A stretch of 64,000 nucleotides of DNA from an uncultured Winogradskyella sp. (GTDB lineage: Bacteria > Bacteroidota > Bacteroidia > Flavobacteriales > Flavobacteriaceae), in NCBI RefSeq assembly GCF_947495255.1, contig NZ_CANLYI010000007.1:1-64000 (forward strand). The letters run 5' to 3'. A program made the position numbers and the translations under genes. Positions 36,917-46,221 of the stretch are shown one piece after another. A model generated the notes under the pieces. The model saw only the letters and a program-made list of their open reading frames with translations. It was not told the DNA's origin and searched no databases. How positions within the stretch are numbered: the stretch's first letter is position 1; the number at the start of each line of letters is the position of its first letter.

Positions 36917-37320
36917 AAACCTGATTTATTTAAATGAATCTCACCTGCTAAAACTCTTGTATAAATTCCATTTTCTGAATTAACTATAGGCTTCCATATT
37001 TGCACATCTATACTATCTTTTTTTGAAGTTTTCAGCACTAATTCAGCAGCTTTTTTAAGATTTGTTTCATTTGGCATTACCATTAAATGCCCTAAAGTAA
37101 ACTTCATTTCGGAGTTATCCTTCACTAAAGAATCAACAGACATACCAGGAATATAAATTTGATTATAGAAATAATGAATCTCTGTGTACATACCATATCC
37201 TCCACCTTTCCATCTACTAAGCTCCTTTGTATTGACCAAAAATAATTGAATAACCACAACAATAATTGCAAGGCTAGGAATGCCATATTTTAATAAAAAT
37301 TCTTTTGTTGTCTTAGTCAT
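36913..37320 (-). CDS. Single-pass exported protein coupled to the membrane gene
   Basis: The start at 37320 (MTKTTKEFLLKYGIPSLAIIVVVIQLFLVNTKEL) gives 135 residues with one N-terminal membrane anchor (about 13-33); an earlier in-frame start would add 18 unrelated residues. The rest is likely periplasmic and includes WKGGGYGMYTEIHYFYNQIYI and a helix-rich C terminus. No family is recognised. The four-base overlap with the next gene suggests that the two products act together. Confidence 0.6.
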   Translation of the reverse strand: MTKTTKEFLLKYGIPSLAIIVVVIQLFLVNTKELSRWKGGGYGMYTEIHYFYNQIYIPGMSVDSLVKDNSEMKFTLGHLMVMPNETNLKKAAELVLKTSKKDSIDVQIWKPIVNSENGIYTRVLAGEIHLNKSGL

Positions 37321-37433
37321 TTTTAAAAATGATTCACAAGCGTGATGAAAATGAAAGTTTTGTAAACTTAACAAAACATCTTTTTACAAGGAAACTTATA
37401 AATTAATATACCTTATCTGCTAAACTAAATTTC

Positions 37434-37472
37434 ATAAAAAAGACCTTTCTGGTTATAAACGAGAAAGGTCTT
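37434..37472 (-). terminator. Rho-independent terminator of the glg operon
   Basis: An 11-bp perfect stem (AAGACCTTTCT with AGAAAGGTCTT) has an 11-base loop. On the minus strand it is followed by a T run, 21 bases beyond the glgB stop. Confidence 0.85.
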
Positions 37473-37492
37473 AATACATAAAACTACTTGTT

Positions 37493-39502
37493 TTATTTTG
37501 TCTTCGGTTTTGTTTTTTTAGTTGACTTCGCCTTAGGCTTCGTCTTAACTATTGACTTAGATTTTACTATTTTTTTAGATTTAGGTGTTACCTTGTTTTC
37601 ATACTTAAAAACAATCATGCCTAATGGTGGAATATCAATTTCAATTGATTGATCTCTAAAATGCCAAGGGTCTGCTTTAGTCGTTTTTACCTTATTACTG
37701 TATTGACCGCTTCCAAAATACGTCTTTAAATCACTATTAAATACTTCTTTCAACTTCCCTTTCCTAGGAACACCTAATTTGTATTTTTCTTTAGGAACTG
37801 GTGTCATATTACAAGCAATGACTAAATTATCATTCTCATTATTACCTTTTCTAATATAGGTAAAAACTGAATTCTTAGAATCGCCATAATCTATCCACTC
37901 AAAACCTTCCTCAGAAAATTGTTTTTCGTACAGAGCAGGTTCGTTCTTGTAAAGTATATTTAAATCTTTTACTAATTCTTGAACACCTTTATGAGGAGCA
38001 TATTGTAATAAATGCCAATCCAAACTGCCTTCAAAATTCCATTCGCTACTTTGCCCAAATTCTGAACCTTGAAATAATAATTTCGTTCCAGGATGTGTAA
38101 ACATGTAACTATACAATAATCTTAAGTTAGCAAAACGTTGCCACTCATCACCTGGCATTCTTCCTAAGATTGATTTTTTTCCGTAAACGACTTCATCATG
38201 ACTTAAAGGCAACATAAAATTTTCGGTAAACGCATAAGTCATTGAAAACGTTAAGTCGTTTTGATGAAATTGTCTATAAACTGGTTCTTTTGTAAAATAC
38301 TGAAGCGTATCATGCATCCAACCCATCATCCATTTCATACCAAAGCCTAAACCTCCCATAAATGTCGGTTTAGAAACCATAGGAAACGCAGTTGACTCCT
38401 CTGCTATTGTTTGTACATTTGGAAAAGCAGAATATACAGCTTCATTCATTTCTCTCAAAAACGACATCGCTTCAAGATTCTCTCTTCCTCCAAACATATT
38501 TGGTTCCCATTCGCCATCTTCTCTACTGTAATCTAAAAATAGCATAGAAGCTACTGCATCTACGCGCAATCCATCTGCATGGTATTGGTCTAACCAAAAA
38601 ATTGCATTACTAATTAAGAACGATTTCACTTCATTACGACCGTAATTAAAGATTAAACTTTTCCAATCGTTGTGATATCCCTTTTTTGGATCTGGATGCT
38701 CATAAAGCGCTGAACCATCAAACAAACCAAGTCCATGGGCATCTTCTGGAAAATGCGATGGTACCCAATCTAAAATAATACCAATATCATTTTGGTGAAA
38801 TTTATCAACTAATAATTTAAATTCTTCAGGATAACCAAATCGCGATGTTGGTGCAAAATATCCAGTAACCTGATAACCCCAAGATGGATCATAAGGAAAC
38901 TCCATAACAGGCATTAGTTCTACATGTGTAAAATTCATATCTTTTACATAAGAAACCAATTCATCTGCCATTTCTAAATAAGACATAAAACGACCTTCTT
39001 CAACTTTCTTTTTCCAAGATCCTAAATGTACTTCGTAAACAGAAAATGGAGCGTCTAGAGCATTATTAGCTTTACGCTTTTTCATCCATTTAGTATCTTT
39101 CCATGTATATGGCTCTTCCCAAACAATTGATGCTGTCTTAGGATTATGCTCATATCGTCTTGCATAAGGATCCGCTTTTTCCGTTTTTATACCATTATGA
39201 TTACTCTCTATTTTGTATTTGTATTTACTACCTTTTCCTACTCCTGGTATAAACCCTTCCCAGATTCCGCTAGAATCCCAACGTACACTTAACTTATGCT
39301 CTCCTTCTGTCCAAAAATTAAAATCTCCGATGACTGAAACCATTTGTGCACTTGGTGCCCAAACTGCAAAATAAACACCTTCAACTCCGTTGACTGTTGT
39401 AATATGAGAACCAAATTTTTCGTATAAACGATAATGTTTTCCAGATTTAAATAAATCAATATCAAAATCAGTGAACAAACTATAATTGATAACTTCTGCC
39501 AT
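37493..39502 (-). CDS. glgB: 1,4-alpha-glucan branching enzyme
   Basis: This GH13 enzyme introduces alpha-1,6 branches into glycogen. The 669-residue protein has an N-terminal CBM48 domain (about 25-130, GVYFAVWAPSAQMVSVIGDFNFW). The barrel carries DWVPSHFPEDAHGL, LRVDAVASMLFLDYSR (nucleophile Asp), IAEESTAFP (acid/base Glu) and LPLSHDEVVYGK (third acid), and a C-terminal beta domain follows. The final 32 residues are an unusual basic tail of Lys with Ser, Thr and Pro in KxKPK-type repeats. It is the last gene of the glgA-glgC-glgB operon, 18 bases after glgC. Confidence 0.96.
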   Translation of the reverse strand: MAEVINYSLFTDFDIDLFKSGKHYRLYEKFGSHITTVNGVEGVYFAVWAPSAQMVSVIGDFNFWTEGEHKLSVRWDSSGIWEGFIPGVGKGSKYKYKIESNHNGIKTEKADPYARRYEHNPKTASIVWEEPYTWKDTKWMKKRKANNALDAPFSVYEVHLGSWKKKVEEGRFMSYLEMADELVSYVKDMNFTHVELMPVMEFPYDPSWGYQVTGYFAPTSRFGYPEEFKLLVDKFHQNDIGIILDWVPSHFPEDAHGLGLFDGSALYEHPDPKKGYHNDWKSLIFNYGRNEVKSFLISNAIFWLDQYHADGLRVDAVASMLFLDYSREDGEWEPNMFGGRENLEAMSFLREMNEAVYSAFPNVQTIAEESTAFPMVSKPTFMGGLGFGMKWMMGWMHDTLQYFTKEPVYRQFHQNDLTFSMTYAFTENFMLPLSHDEVVYGKKSILGRMPGDEWQRFANLRLLYSYMFTHPGTKLLFQGSEFGQSSEWNFEGSLDWHLLQYAPHKGVQELVKDLNILYKNEPALYEKQFSEEGFEWIDYGDSKNSVFTYIRKGNNENDNLVIACNMTPVPKEKYKLGVPRKGKLKEVFNSDLKTYFGSGQYSNKVKTTKADPWHFRDQSIEIDIPPLGMIVFKYENKVTPKSKKIVKSKSIVKTKPKAKSTKKTKPKTK

Positions 39503-39520
39503 CTATTGTATAAAAATTAT

Positions 39521-40786
39521 TTAACTGATTATTGTTCCTTTTGGTATAGTAGCGCCTTTTTTCACTACTACAATTCCGTCTTTAATAAGATAATTATCAG
39601 TTTCTATATCTTTTAAATGCTTCCCTCCTTCTATCCTTACATCATCTCCAATTCTACAGTTCATATCAATGATACAATTGTTTATGAAACACCTATCACC
39701 AATACCGAGAATATTTTCAATTTTTTTAGCTTCTATATCACGTAACGATTCATATGAATCATTACCCATCATATAGGTATTTTGTATAACAGAACCTTTA
39801 CCTATCCTAGATCTAATACCAATAACACTTCTTTCAATTCTTTCTGCTTGTATAATACAACCATCAGATATAACAGATTTATTTACAACAGTATTAGATA
39901 TCTTAGATGTTGGCAGAATTCTTGCTCTTGTATAAACTCTATTTTTATCGTATAAATTAAATTTAGGAATATCGTCTGTTAAACCAAGATTGGCTTCAAA
40001 AAAAGATTCAATTGTTCCAATATCTGTCCAGTAGCCTTCATATTGGTAACTAAGTGTCTTATGATCATGTATAGCCTGAGGAATAATCTCTTTACCAAAA
40101 TCTATGGTATCTGGATTACTCATCAAATCAATTAACAAATCTCTGTTAAAAATATAAATACCCATTGAAGCAAGGTAGTTTCTTCCTTCATTTTTCATTT
40201 CATCACTTACCTCAGATGTCCAATCTGGTAATAAATCTGCTGCAGGTTTTTCAATAAAAGATGTAATAATATTTTCTTCGTTGGTTTTTAAAAGTCCAAA
40301 GCCTGTAGCATCTTTAGCATTTACAGGATAAGTTGCAATTGTGATTTCTGCATTACTTTCTTTGTGTTTTTGAATCATATCCTCTAAATCCATATTGTAT
40401 AATTGATCTCCAGAAAGAATTAATGCATATTCAAAATCATTTTTAAGAAAGTGTTGCATACTTTGCCTAACCGCATCTGCTGTACCTTGAAACCACTTAT
40501 CACTTTGCATAGTTTGTTCTGCAGCTAAAACATCTACAAATGCACTACTAAAAAAACTAAAATGATATGTGTTTTTTATATGCTGATTTAGAGATGCTGA
40601 ATTAAATTGTGTTAACACGTACATCCTTTTTATGTTAGAATTAATACAGTTAGAAATGGGAATATCTACTAATCTGTATTTACCCGCAATTGGTACTGCT
40701 GGCTTGGATCTATCTGCTGTTAATGGATATAACCTAGATCCTTGGCCACCACCTAAAATAATTGATAGTACACTTTCGTTAATCAT
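39521..40786 (-). CDS. glgC: Glucose-1-phosphate adenylyltransferase
   Basis: The enzyme makes ADP-glucose, the donor for glycogen synthase. The 421 residues have the nucleotidyltransferase start LGGGQGSRLYPLTADRSKPAVPIAGKYRLVDIPISN, an SGDQLYNMDLEDM motif, the glucose-1-phosphate site around IEKP, and a C-terminal left-handed beta helix (hexapeptides from about 300). That helix usually carries allosteric sites. The gene lies 23 bases after glgA and 18 before glgB. Confidence 0.97.
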   Translation of the reverse strand: MINESVLSIILGGGQGSRLYPLTADRSKPAVPIAGKYRLVDIPISNCINSNIKRMYVLTQFNSASLNQHIKNTYHFSFFSSAFVDVLAAEQTMQSDKWFQGTADAVRQSMQHFLKNDFEYALILSGDQLYNMDLEDMIQKHKESNAEITIATYPVNAKDATGFGLLKTNEENIITSFIEKPAADLLPDWTSEVSDEMKNEGRNYLASMGIYIFNRDLLIDLMSNPDTIDFGKEIIPQAIHDHKTLSYQYEGYWTDIGTIESFFEANLGLTDDIPKFNLYDKNRVYTRARILPTSKISNTVVNKSVISDGCIIQAERIERSVIGIRSRIGKGSVIQNTYMMGNDSYESLRDIEAKKIENILGIGDRCFINNCIIDMNCRIGDDVRIEGGKHLKDIETDNYLIKDGIVVVKKGATIPKGTIIS

Positions 40787-40809
40787 AATTTATATTTTTA
40801 GTTGTTTAG

Positions 40810-42222
40810 TTATTTTGTTATAGTTATGGACTTATATAATTGCATATATTTTTCAGCAGAATTACCCCAAGAATGGTCTATCTGCATGATTCTTTTTTTC
40901 GTCTTTTTAAGTTCTTTTTTATTTGAATAAAATTCTACTGCTCTTTCTATAGAAAAACAAATATCCTTTACTGAAGCATCTTGATGCACAAACCCGAACC
41001 CATCATTTTCTATATCTATAATAGTATCTTTTAATCCGCCTATATTTCTTACAATAGGAATAGTTCCATATCTTAATGAATACATTTGGTTTAATCCACA
41101 AGGCTCTACTCGAGATGGCATTAATAAAAAATCTGCGCCTGCATAAATTATGTGAGATAATCTCTCATCGTAACCTATATAAGCATTATATTTTCCTTGG
41201 TATTCTCTTTTTAAAACCTCTAAGCGACCTTCCGTAAGTTTATCACCAGATCCTAGAAGCAATATTGAAATATCATTGTTTTTTAAAGCAATATCAAAAG
41301 CATCAGGAAATAAATCTGACCCTTTTTCACCTACTAAACGCCCAATAAAAGCAAATAATGGCTTGTCTGCATCAAATTTATATTCTGAACATAACCCCTT
41401 TTTATTCGCCAATTTACCTGCTTCTACTGTTGTAGACTTATAATTTTTAATAAGGTAACTATCTGTTTCTGGGTTCCAAACTTCTGTATCAACGCCATTT
41501 AAAATCCCTACAGCTTTTGCACTTTCTGCTCTTAATAGACTTTCTAATCCATTTGCATTAACCATAAGTTCTTCCATATAACTTGGAGAAACCGTAGTAA
41601 CACGCCAAGCACATTTTATTGCTGAAGCTAAAGGGTTTATAATTCCATTCCAATCTAATAAACCTACATTATTATTATCAAAATCTGGTACTTTGTACAA
41701 ATGGTGATAATTAAACCAACCTTGATATTGCGCATTATGGATAGTCGTTATAACAGGTATTTTATTTAAAGAACTATACTTATAACTCTCTTGTGCCATA
41801 AAAGGAATTAATCCTGTATGGTGATCATGGCAATGAATATATTCTGGCTTTTTCTTTAAAGTTAAAATCCAATCTAATGCAGCAATCTGAAAAGCTAAAA
41901 ATCGGTCAACATCGTCATCAGAGTAAACATAATCTCTAAATAATAAAGATGGTATATGAATAAAGAAAACATCAAAATCTAATACATCAGATGTTAATTT
42001 TAGAACATTAAAATCATGCTCAACATAACCTAAACGAATCTTAGAACTAAAAATGGATTCAAACTCATGCTTTCTTGTAAATACATTATCATAAAAAGGC
42101 ATAATAACGCTGCTATCTGCACCTAATTGGTTCTGATATTTTGGCAAAGCACCAACTACATCTGCAAGTCCTCCAACTTTAGCTACTGGATAACATTCTG
42201 CGCTTATATGCACTATTTTCAT
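40810..42222 (-). CDS. glgA: Glycogen synthase (GT5)
   Basis: The 470-residue GT-B enzyme extends alpha-1,4-glucan from ADP-glucose. Motifs are KIVHISAECYPVAKVGGLADVVGALP (KxGGL loop binding ADP-glucose), HCHDHHTGLIPF, ATIHNAQYQGWF-like TTIHNAQYQGWF, IGRLVGEKGSDLF and MPSRVEPCGLNQMYSLRYGTIPIVRNIGGLKDT. It leads the operon glgA-glgC-glgB. With no debranching enzyme or phosphorylase adjacent, degradation may rest on the GH31 enzyme nearby or on genes elsewhere. Confidence 0.96.
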   Translation of the reverse strand: MKIVHISAECYPVAKVGGLADVVGALPKYQNQLGADSSVIMPFYDNVFTRKHEFESIFSSKIRLGYVEHDFNVLKLTSDVLDFDVFFIHIPSLLFRDYVYSDDDVDRFLAFQIAALDWILTLKKKPEYIHCHDHHTGLIPFMAQESYKYSSLNKIPVITTIHNAQYQGWFNYHHLYKVPDFDNNNVGLLDWNGIINPLASAIKCAWRVTTVSPSYMEELMVNANGLESLLRAESAKAVGILNGVDTEVWNPETDSYLIKNYKSTTVEAGKLANKKGLCSEYKFDADKPLFAFIGRLVGEKGSDLFPDAFDIALKNNDISILLLGSGDKLTEGRLEVLKREYQGKYNAYIGYDERLSHIIYAGADFLLMPSRVEPCGLNQMYSLRYGTIPIVRNIGGLKDTIIDIENDGFGFVHQDASVKDICFSIERAVEFYSNKKELKKTKKRIMQIDHSWGNSAEKYMQLYKSITITK

Positions 42223-42379
42223 TAGTTATTATTTAGTATTAGTTTCTAAATTTAACAATTAATTTATTAAAGAACACCATCATTTTGATAAAATATTAAA
42301 TTAAAAAAAATCATAGATTTTGTAATGAATTAGTTTACTTTTCGACCTAACAAGCATAAAAAAAAACAAAATTTACAAT

Positions 42380-42865
42380 ATGAAAAACATACTATCACTT
42401 CTCGTTTTTGTTTTACTATTTAATTGTAATTCTTCAGCGCAAAAAAAGGAAACTACTGAAAAAGAAACCTTTGAAATCACTAAAACTGAAGCTGAATGGA
42501 AAGCACAATTAACTAAAGAGCAATACTTTGTTTTAAGAGAAGCTGGTACAGAACGACCATTCTCTAGTCCATTAAACAAAAAATACGAAAAGGGAGTTTA
42601 TCATTGTGCAGCTTGTAATACACCATTATTTAAAAGCGAACATAAATTTGATTCTGGATCTGGATGGCCAAGCTTTGATCGAGAAATTGAAGGTAATGTC
42701 GCCTTTGGTACAGATACCAAAATTGGCTATACAAGAGATGAAGAACATTGTGCAACTTGTGGTGGACACTTAGGTCATGTATTTAACGATGGACCAAAAG
42801 AAACCACAGGAAAGCGACACTGTATAAATGGAGATGCCTTAAAATTTGTAGCTACTGAAGAGTAA
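42380..42865 (+). CDS. msrB: Peptide-methionine (R)-S-oxide reductase, lipoprotein form
   Basis: The 161-residue protein starts with a lipoprotein signal (lipobox LLFNC, Cys14), so this MsrB is exported to the envelope rather than cytosolic. The catalytic domain has the two zinc CxxC pairs (CAACNTPLF and CATCGGHLGH), SGSGWPSFDREI, HVFNDGPKETTGKRHC and the catalytic Cys in RHCINGDAL. It reduces methionine-R-sulfoxide in proteins, here probably envelope proteins. It is divergent from glgA. Confidence 0.95.
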   Translation: MKNILSLLVFVLLFNCNSSAQKKETTEKETFEITKTEAEWKAQLTKEQYFVLREAGTERPFSSPLNKKYEKGVYHCAACNTPLFKSEHKFDSGSGWPSFDREIEGNVAFGTDTKIGYTRDEEHCATCGGHLGHVFNDGPKETTGKRHCINGDALKFVATEE

Positions 42866-42975
42866 CTAATTGTGTTATAAATATAAAAGCTGAATAGCGA
42901 TATAATATCTAATTATTCTAATAATGAGTTTAATAGATAATGTATCGCTATTTTTATAAGACAAAACTTAATACA

Positions 42976-43530
42976 ATGGAGTCTTCTTACTTATCAAGTG
43001 CAATTAAACAATTTGAATATTACAAAAGTCTTGGTGACAAAACCATAAACAAACTTTCGTTTGAAGAGTTAAAAAAAGAATTTGCAACAGACTCTAATTC
43101 TATCGCAATTATCGTAAAACATCTTGTTGGAAATATGCAGAGTAGATGGCTAAACTTTTTAACTGAAGATGGTGAAAAAAAATGGCGAAAGCGCGATGAA
43201 GAATTTATAGACGACTTTAACTCTAAAGACGAATTATTAGCTGCTTGGCAACAAGGTTGGGAATGCTTGTTTAAAGCTATTAAACCACTCACCAAAAACA
43301 ACCTAGAGCAGATTATCTATATTAGAAACCAAGGCCACTCTGTAACCGAAGCAATTAACCGACAAATGATGCACTATGCTTATCATATAGGACAAATTGT
43401 ATTTATAGGTAAGTTAATAAAAGGTAAAAACTGGCAATCATTATCTATTGCAAAAGGCCAATCTAAAACATATAATAAATCAAAATTTAAAGAAGATAAA
43501 AGCCGCAAGCATTTTACTGACGACATTTAA
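42976..43530 (+). CDS. DUF1572/DinB-like four-helix protein
   Basis: The ATG at 42976 (MESSYLSSAIKQFEYYKSLGDKTINKL) gives 184 residues; an upstream in-frame ATG would add 12 residues. The helices and spaced histidines fit the DinB/DUF1572 fold: IVKHLVGNMQSRWLNFLTEDGEKKWRKRD and MMHYAYHIGQIVFIGKLIKG, where HxxYHxGQ supplies metal ligands. It may act as a bacillithiol- or thiol-dependent transferase, but for this subfamily no activity is established. It is a single gene. Confidence 0.85.
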   Translation: MESSYLSSAIKQFEYYKSLGDKTINKLSFEELKKEFATDSNSIAIIVKHLVGNMQSRWLNFLTEDGEKKWRKRDEEFIDDFNSKDELLAAWQQGWECLFKAIKPLTKNNLEQIIYIRNQGHSVTEAINRQMMHYAYHIGQIVFIGKLIKGKNWQSLSIAKGQSKTYNKSKFKEDKSRKHFTDDI

Positions 43531-43595
43531 TTAATTAATAATTCTGTTAACCGAAAATTAGAACTAACTAATTACATTTTATATTCTGAATTTCA

Positions 43596-43603
43596 TATTT
43601 TTG
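43596..43603 (+). promoter_or_regulatory. -7 box (TATTTTTG) of lpdA
   Basis: This exact TAnnTTTG match lies 33 bases before the lpdA ATG at 43637. The upstream -33 region is AT-rich without a perfect TTG. Confidence 0.5.
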
Positions 43604-43636
43604 TATCTTCAATGAATTAAATTAAAAAACTTACGC

Positions 43637-45013
43637 ATGAGTAAATACGATATTATTGTTTTAGGAAGTGGTCCTGGTGGTTATGTTGCAGCTATAAGAG
43701 CTTCGCAATTAGGTTTAAAAACAGCCATTATTGAAAAAGAAAGTTTAGGTGGTATCTGCCTAAATTGGGGTTGTATACCAACAAAAGCACTTTTAAAGTC
43801 TGCTCAAGTTTTTGAATACTTAAAACATGCCGAAGATTACGGATTAAAAGTACAAGGTGCTGAGCACGATTTTGATGCTGTTGTAAAACGTAGTCGTGGT
43901 GTTGCTGATGGTATGAGCAATGGTGTTAAGTTTTTAATGAAGAAAAACAAAATCGACGTTATTGAAGGTTTCGGGACACTTAAAACCGGAAAGAAAATTG
44001 ATGTTGATGGTACAGAATATTCTGCTGACCATATTATCATTGCAACAGGCGCACGCTCTAGAGAATTACCAAGTTTACCACAAGATGGTAAAAAAGTAAT
44101 TGGTTACAGACAAGCCATGAGTTTAGAAACACAACCTAAGAAATTAATTGTTGTAGGTTCTGGAGCTATTGGAGTTGAGTTTGCATATTTCTACAATTCA
44201 ATGGGAACTGAAGTTACTATTGTAGAATACTTAGATAAAATTGTACCAGTTGAAGATAATGAAGTTTCTAGGCAATTAGAGCGTAGCTTCAAGAAAAATG
44301 GTATAAAAATAATGACTTCTGCGGAAGTTACGTCTGTGGATACATCTGGTAAAGGTGTTAAAGCTACAGTAAAAACTAAAAAAGGAGAAGAAATATTAGA
44401 AGCTGACATATTATTATCTGCTGTTGGTATTAAATCTAATATTGAAAACATAGGATTAGAAGATGTTGGTATTGCTGTTGATAGAGATAAAATCTTAGTA
44501 AATAGTTTCTACCAAACTAATATTCCTGGCTACTACGCTATTGGAGATGTAACTCCAGGACAAGCATTAGCACACGTTGCTTCAGCAGAAGCTATTCTTT
44601 GTGTTGAGAAAATTGCAGGTCAGCACGTAGAAGCTTTAGATTACGGAAACATTCCTGGTTGTACGTATTGTACTCCAGAAATTGCATCTGTTGGTTTAAC
44701 AGAAGAGCAAGCAAAAGCACAAGGATTAGATGTAAAGATTGGTAAATTCCCATTCTCTGCTTCTGGTAAAGCAAGTGCTGCTGGTAATAAAGAAGGTTTT
44801 GTAAAAGTAATTTTCGATGCCAAATATGGCGAATGGTTAGGTTGTCATATGATTGGTGCAGGAGTTACTGATATGATTGCAGAAGCAGTTTTAGGTCGTA
44901 AGTTAGAAACTACTGGTCATGAAGTATTAAAAACAGTTCACCCTCACCCAACAATGAGTGAAGCAGTTATGGAAGCTGTTGCTGCAGCATATGATGAAGT
45001 TATTCATTTATAG
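43637..45013 (+). CDS. lpdA: Dihydrolipoyl dehydrogenase (E3)
   Basis: This FAD disulfide oxidoreductase regenerates lipoamide in pyruvate, 2-oxoglutarate, branched-chain or glycine cleavage complexes. The 458 residues have the FAD motif VLGSGPGGYVAAIRASQLG, the redox cysteines in GGICLNWGCIPTKALL and the NAD motif IVVGSGAIGVEFAYFY. FYQTNIPGYYAIGDV and the C-terminal HPHPTMSEAV with the catalytic His-Glu pair are also present. It is not adjacent to E1 or E2 genes, so which complex it serves is open. A strong terminator follows. Confidence 0.96.
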   Translation: MSKYDIIVLGSGPGGYVAAIRASQLGLKTAIIEKESLGGICLNWGCIPTKALLKSAQVFEYLKHAEDYGLKVQGAEHDFDAVVKRSRGVADGMSNGVKFLMKKNKIDVIEGFGTLKTGKKIDVDGTEYSADHIIIATGARSRELPSLPQDGKKVIGYRQAMSLETQPKKLIVVGSGAIGVEFAYFYNSMGTEVTIVEYLDKIVPVEDNEVSRQLERSFKKNGIKIMTSAEVTSVDTSGKGVKATVKTKKGEEILEADILLSAVGIKSNIENIGLEDVGIAVDRDKILVNSFYQTNIPGYYAIGDVTPGQALAHVASAEAILCVEKIAGQHVEALDYGNIPGCTYCTPEIASVGLTEEQAKAQGLDVKIGKFPFSASGKASAAGNKEGFVKVIFDAKYGEWLGCHMIGAGVTDMIAEAVLGRKLETTGHEVLKTVHPHPTMSEAVMEAVAAAYDEVIHL

Positions 45014-45041
45014 AAGTTTAGACTTCTACAATATTAAATAT

Positions 45042-45077
45042 AAAAAATGCGATTCAGTTTTGAATCGCATTTTTTTG
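45042..45077 (+). terminator. Bidirectional terminator between lpdA and an outer-membrane gene
   Basis: A stem TGCGATTCA/TGAATCGCA, extended by flanking A and T runs, lies between convergent genes. It has a T7 tail on each strand. Confidence 0.9.
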
Positions 45078-45081
45078 TTAC

Positions 45082-45567
45082 CTAAAAACGGTATCCAGAC
45101 CTTAACATAAAACTGGAACTTGATCCAAAATTATAATCATAAATATTACTAGTTTGGTTAATCTGGTAATTAAACAAACCTTCTAAATACATATCATTAT
45201 TTAAATCATAATGTAAGCCCGTAGAAAGCGACACACCTACTTCACTTGCTAAACCAGCATTAGTTCTGTAAAAATCAAACTTAACTCCAGACATAATACT
45301 CAGTTTGTCTGTAACTTTAATTTTCAATAGAACAGGTATTTCTATTAAACCTATTTCGAAATTTACAAATTCAAACTGTCTTGCTGTTAATAATACATTT
45401 TTGGAGAGAAAAATCCCGTTGACTTCTAAATTCCAGTTTTGTGAAGCGAAATCTTCTTGCAAAGTTTTAAATTGAGATATTTTTTGACCAAAACAAATTG
45501 TAGTAGTCATAAAATAAAGACCTATTGTCGACATAAAAACTGTAAAATTTCTTTTATTAATTTTCAT
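45082..45567 (-). CDS. Small outer-membrane beta-barrel protein
   Basis: The 161-residue protein has a signal peptide (about 1-28, ending ICFGQ). Alternating amphipathic strands end in FMLRSGYRF, the aromatic C terminus expected of an outer-membrane barrel. It belongs with the porin/outer-membrane-beta-barrel families common in Bacteroidota. It follows the related gene at 45572 by four bases and was probably produced by duplication, since both share the SGV/YGGAELxY and GLHYD/GLQYN strand pattern. Confidence 0.8.
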   Translation of the reverse strand: MKINKRNFTVFMSTIGLYFMTTTICFGQKISQFKTLQEDFASQNWNLEVNGIFLSKNVLLTARQFEFVNFEIGLIEIPVLLKIKVTDKLSIMSGVKFDFYRTNAGLASEVGVSLSTGLHYDLNNDMYLEGLFNYQINQTSNIYDYNFGSSSSFMLRSGYRF

Positions 45568-45571
45568 GATT

Positions 45572-46100
45572 TTAAAATTTAAATCCTACACCAACACTAA
45601 CGGTTCTACTCTTTCCATAATGATTAAAATCAAAAGGCATTGCAAACTGGTCTGTAAAGCCATGTTTGTAACGAGCATCTATAAACCAATGCGAATTAAT
45701 ATTATACTGTAAACCTAAAATTAATGCACCTCCAAATTCTTTGTCCGCATTAAAAGAATTAGTATTACTGTGAAAAGAGTAACTTAATTCTGCACCTCCA
45801 TATATTTCAAACTTATCTGAAATTTGATACTTTAAAAGTAAAGGGACTTCTAATAAAGAATGATGAGAGTAATTTGTTTCTAGTCGAATACCTAGTTTAT
45901 CTGAAATATTGGTTTCAACAAAAAGTCCAGCATATAGATTTATCTTATCATAACGATATTCACTAGCTCTTAGATTAAAATGACTGTAACCATGCCTTAT
46001 ACCAAAATCGAAAGTTTTCGATTTTGCAGTTAGAGAATCTTGAGCCAAGATAGTTGAAATTGAAAAAAAAAAGTAATGAAGTAAAAATAAAGTTTTTCAT
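45572..46100 (-). pseudogene. Outer-membrane beta-barrel gene with frameshift in a 10-A tract
   Basis: Reading from ATG at 46100 gives MKNFIFTSLLFFF and then runs out of frame after ten consecutive T (minus strand; A tract at 46063-46072). With nine T the frame continues as MKNFIFTSLLFFSISTILA then QDSLTAKS, a complete signal peptide with a normal cleavage site joined to the 157-residue barrel (about 45572-46045). A TTG in that barrel frame at 46048 would give a protein lacking a signal, so it is unlikely to be real. The gene is either phase-variable by slippage or carries a sequencing error. The barrel ends in VSVGVGFKF, a proper C-terminal aromatic strand. Confidence 0.8.
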
Positions 46101-46130
46101 AATTAACTGATTGTTAGTTGTTAATAGTCA

Positions 46131-46138
46131 CAAACCTA
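46131..46138 (-). promoter_or_regulatory. -7 box (TAGGTTTG) of the beta-barrel pair
   Basis: This exact TAnnTTTG match on the minus strand lies 31 bases before the ATG at 46100. It supports that ATG, rather than the internal TTG, as the true start of the frameshifted gene. Confidence 0.5.
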
Positions 46139-46221
46139 CTTTGGTCAGATGTTAATTAATACTAACTAAATCACAATTAAAATAAAACTTGGAGTTAATT
46201 AAATGTGAATTATCTTAAAAT

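Noticed and set aside
45572-46048. Beta-barrel ORF starting at TTG 46048
   Set aside because: The product would lack the signal peptide; the TTG is the Leu of the cleavage region STILA once the homopolymer frameshift is corrected.
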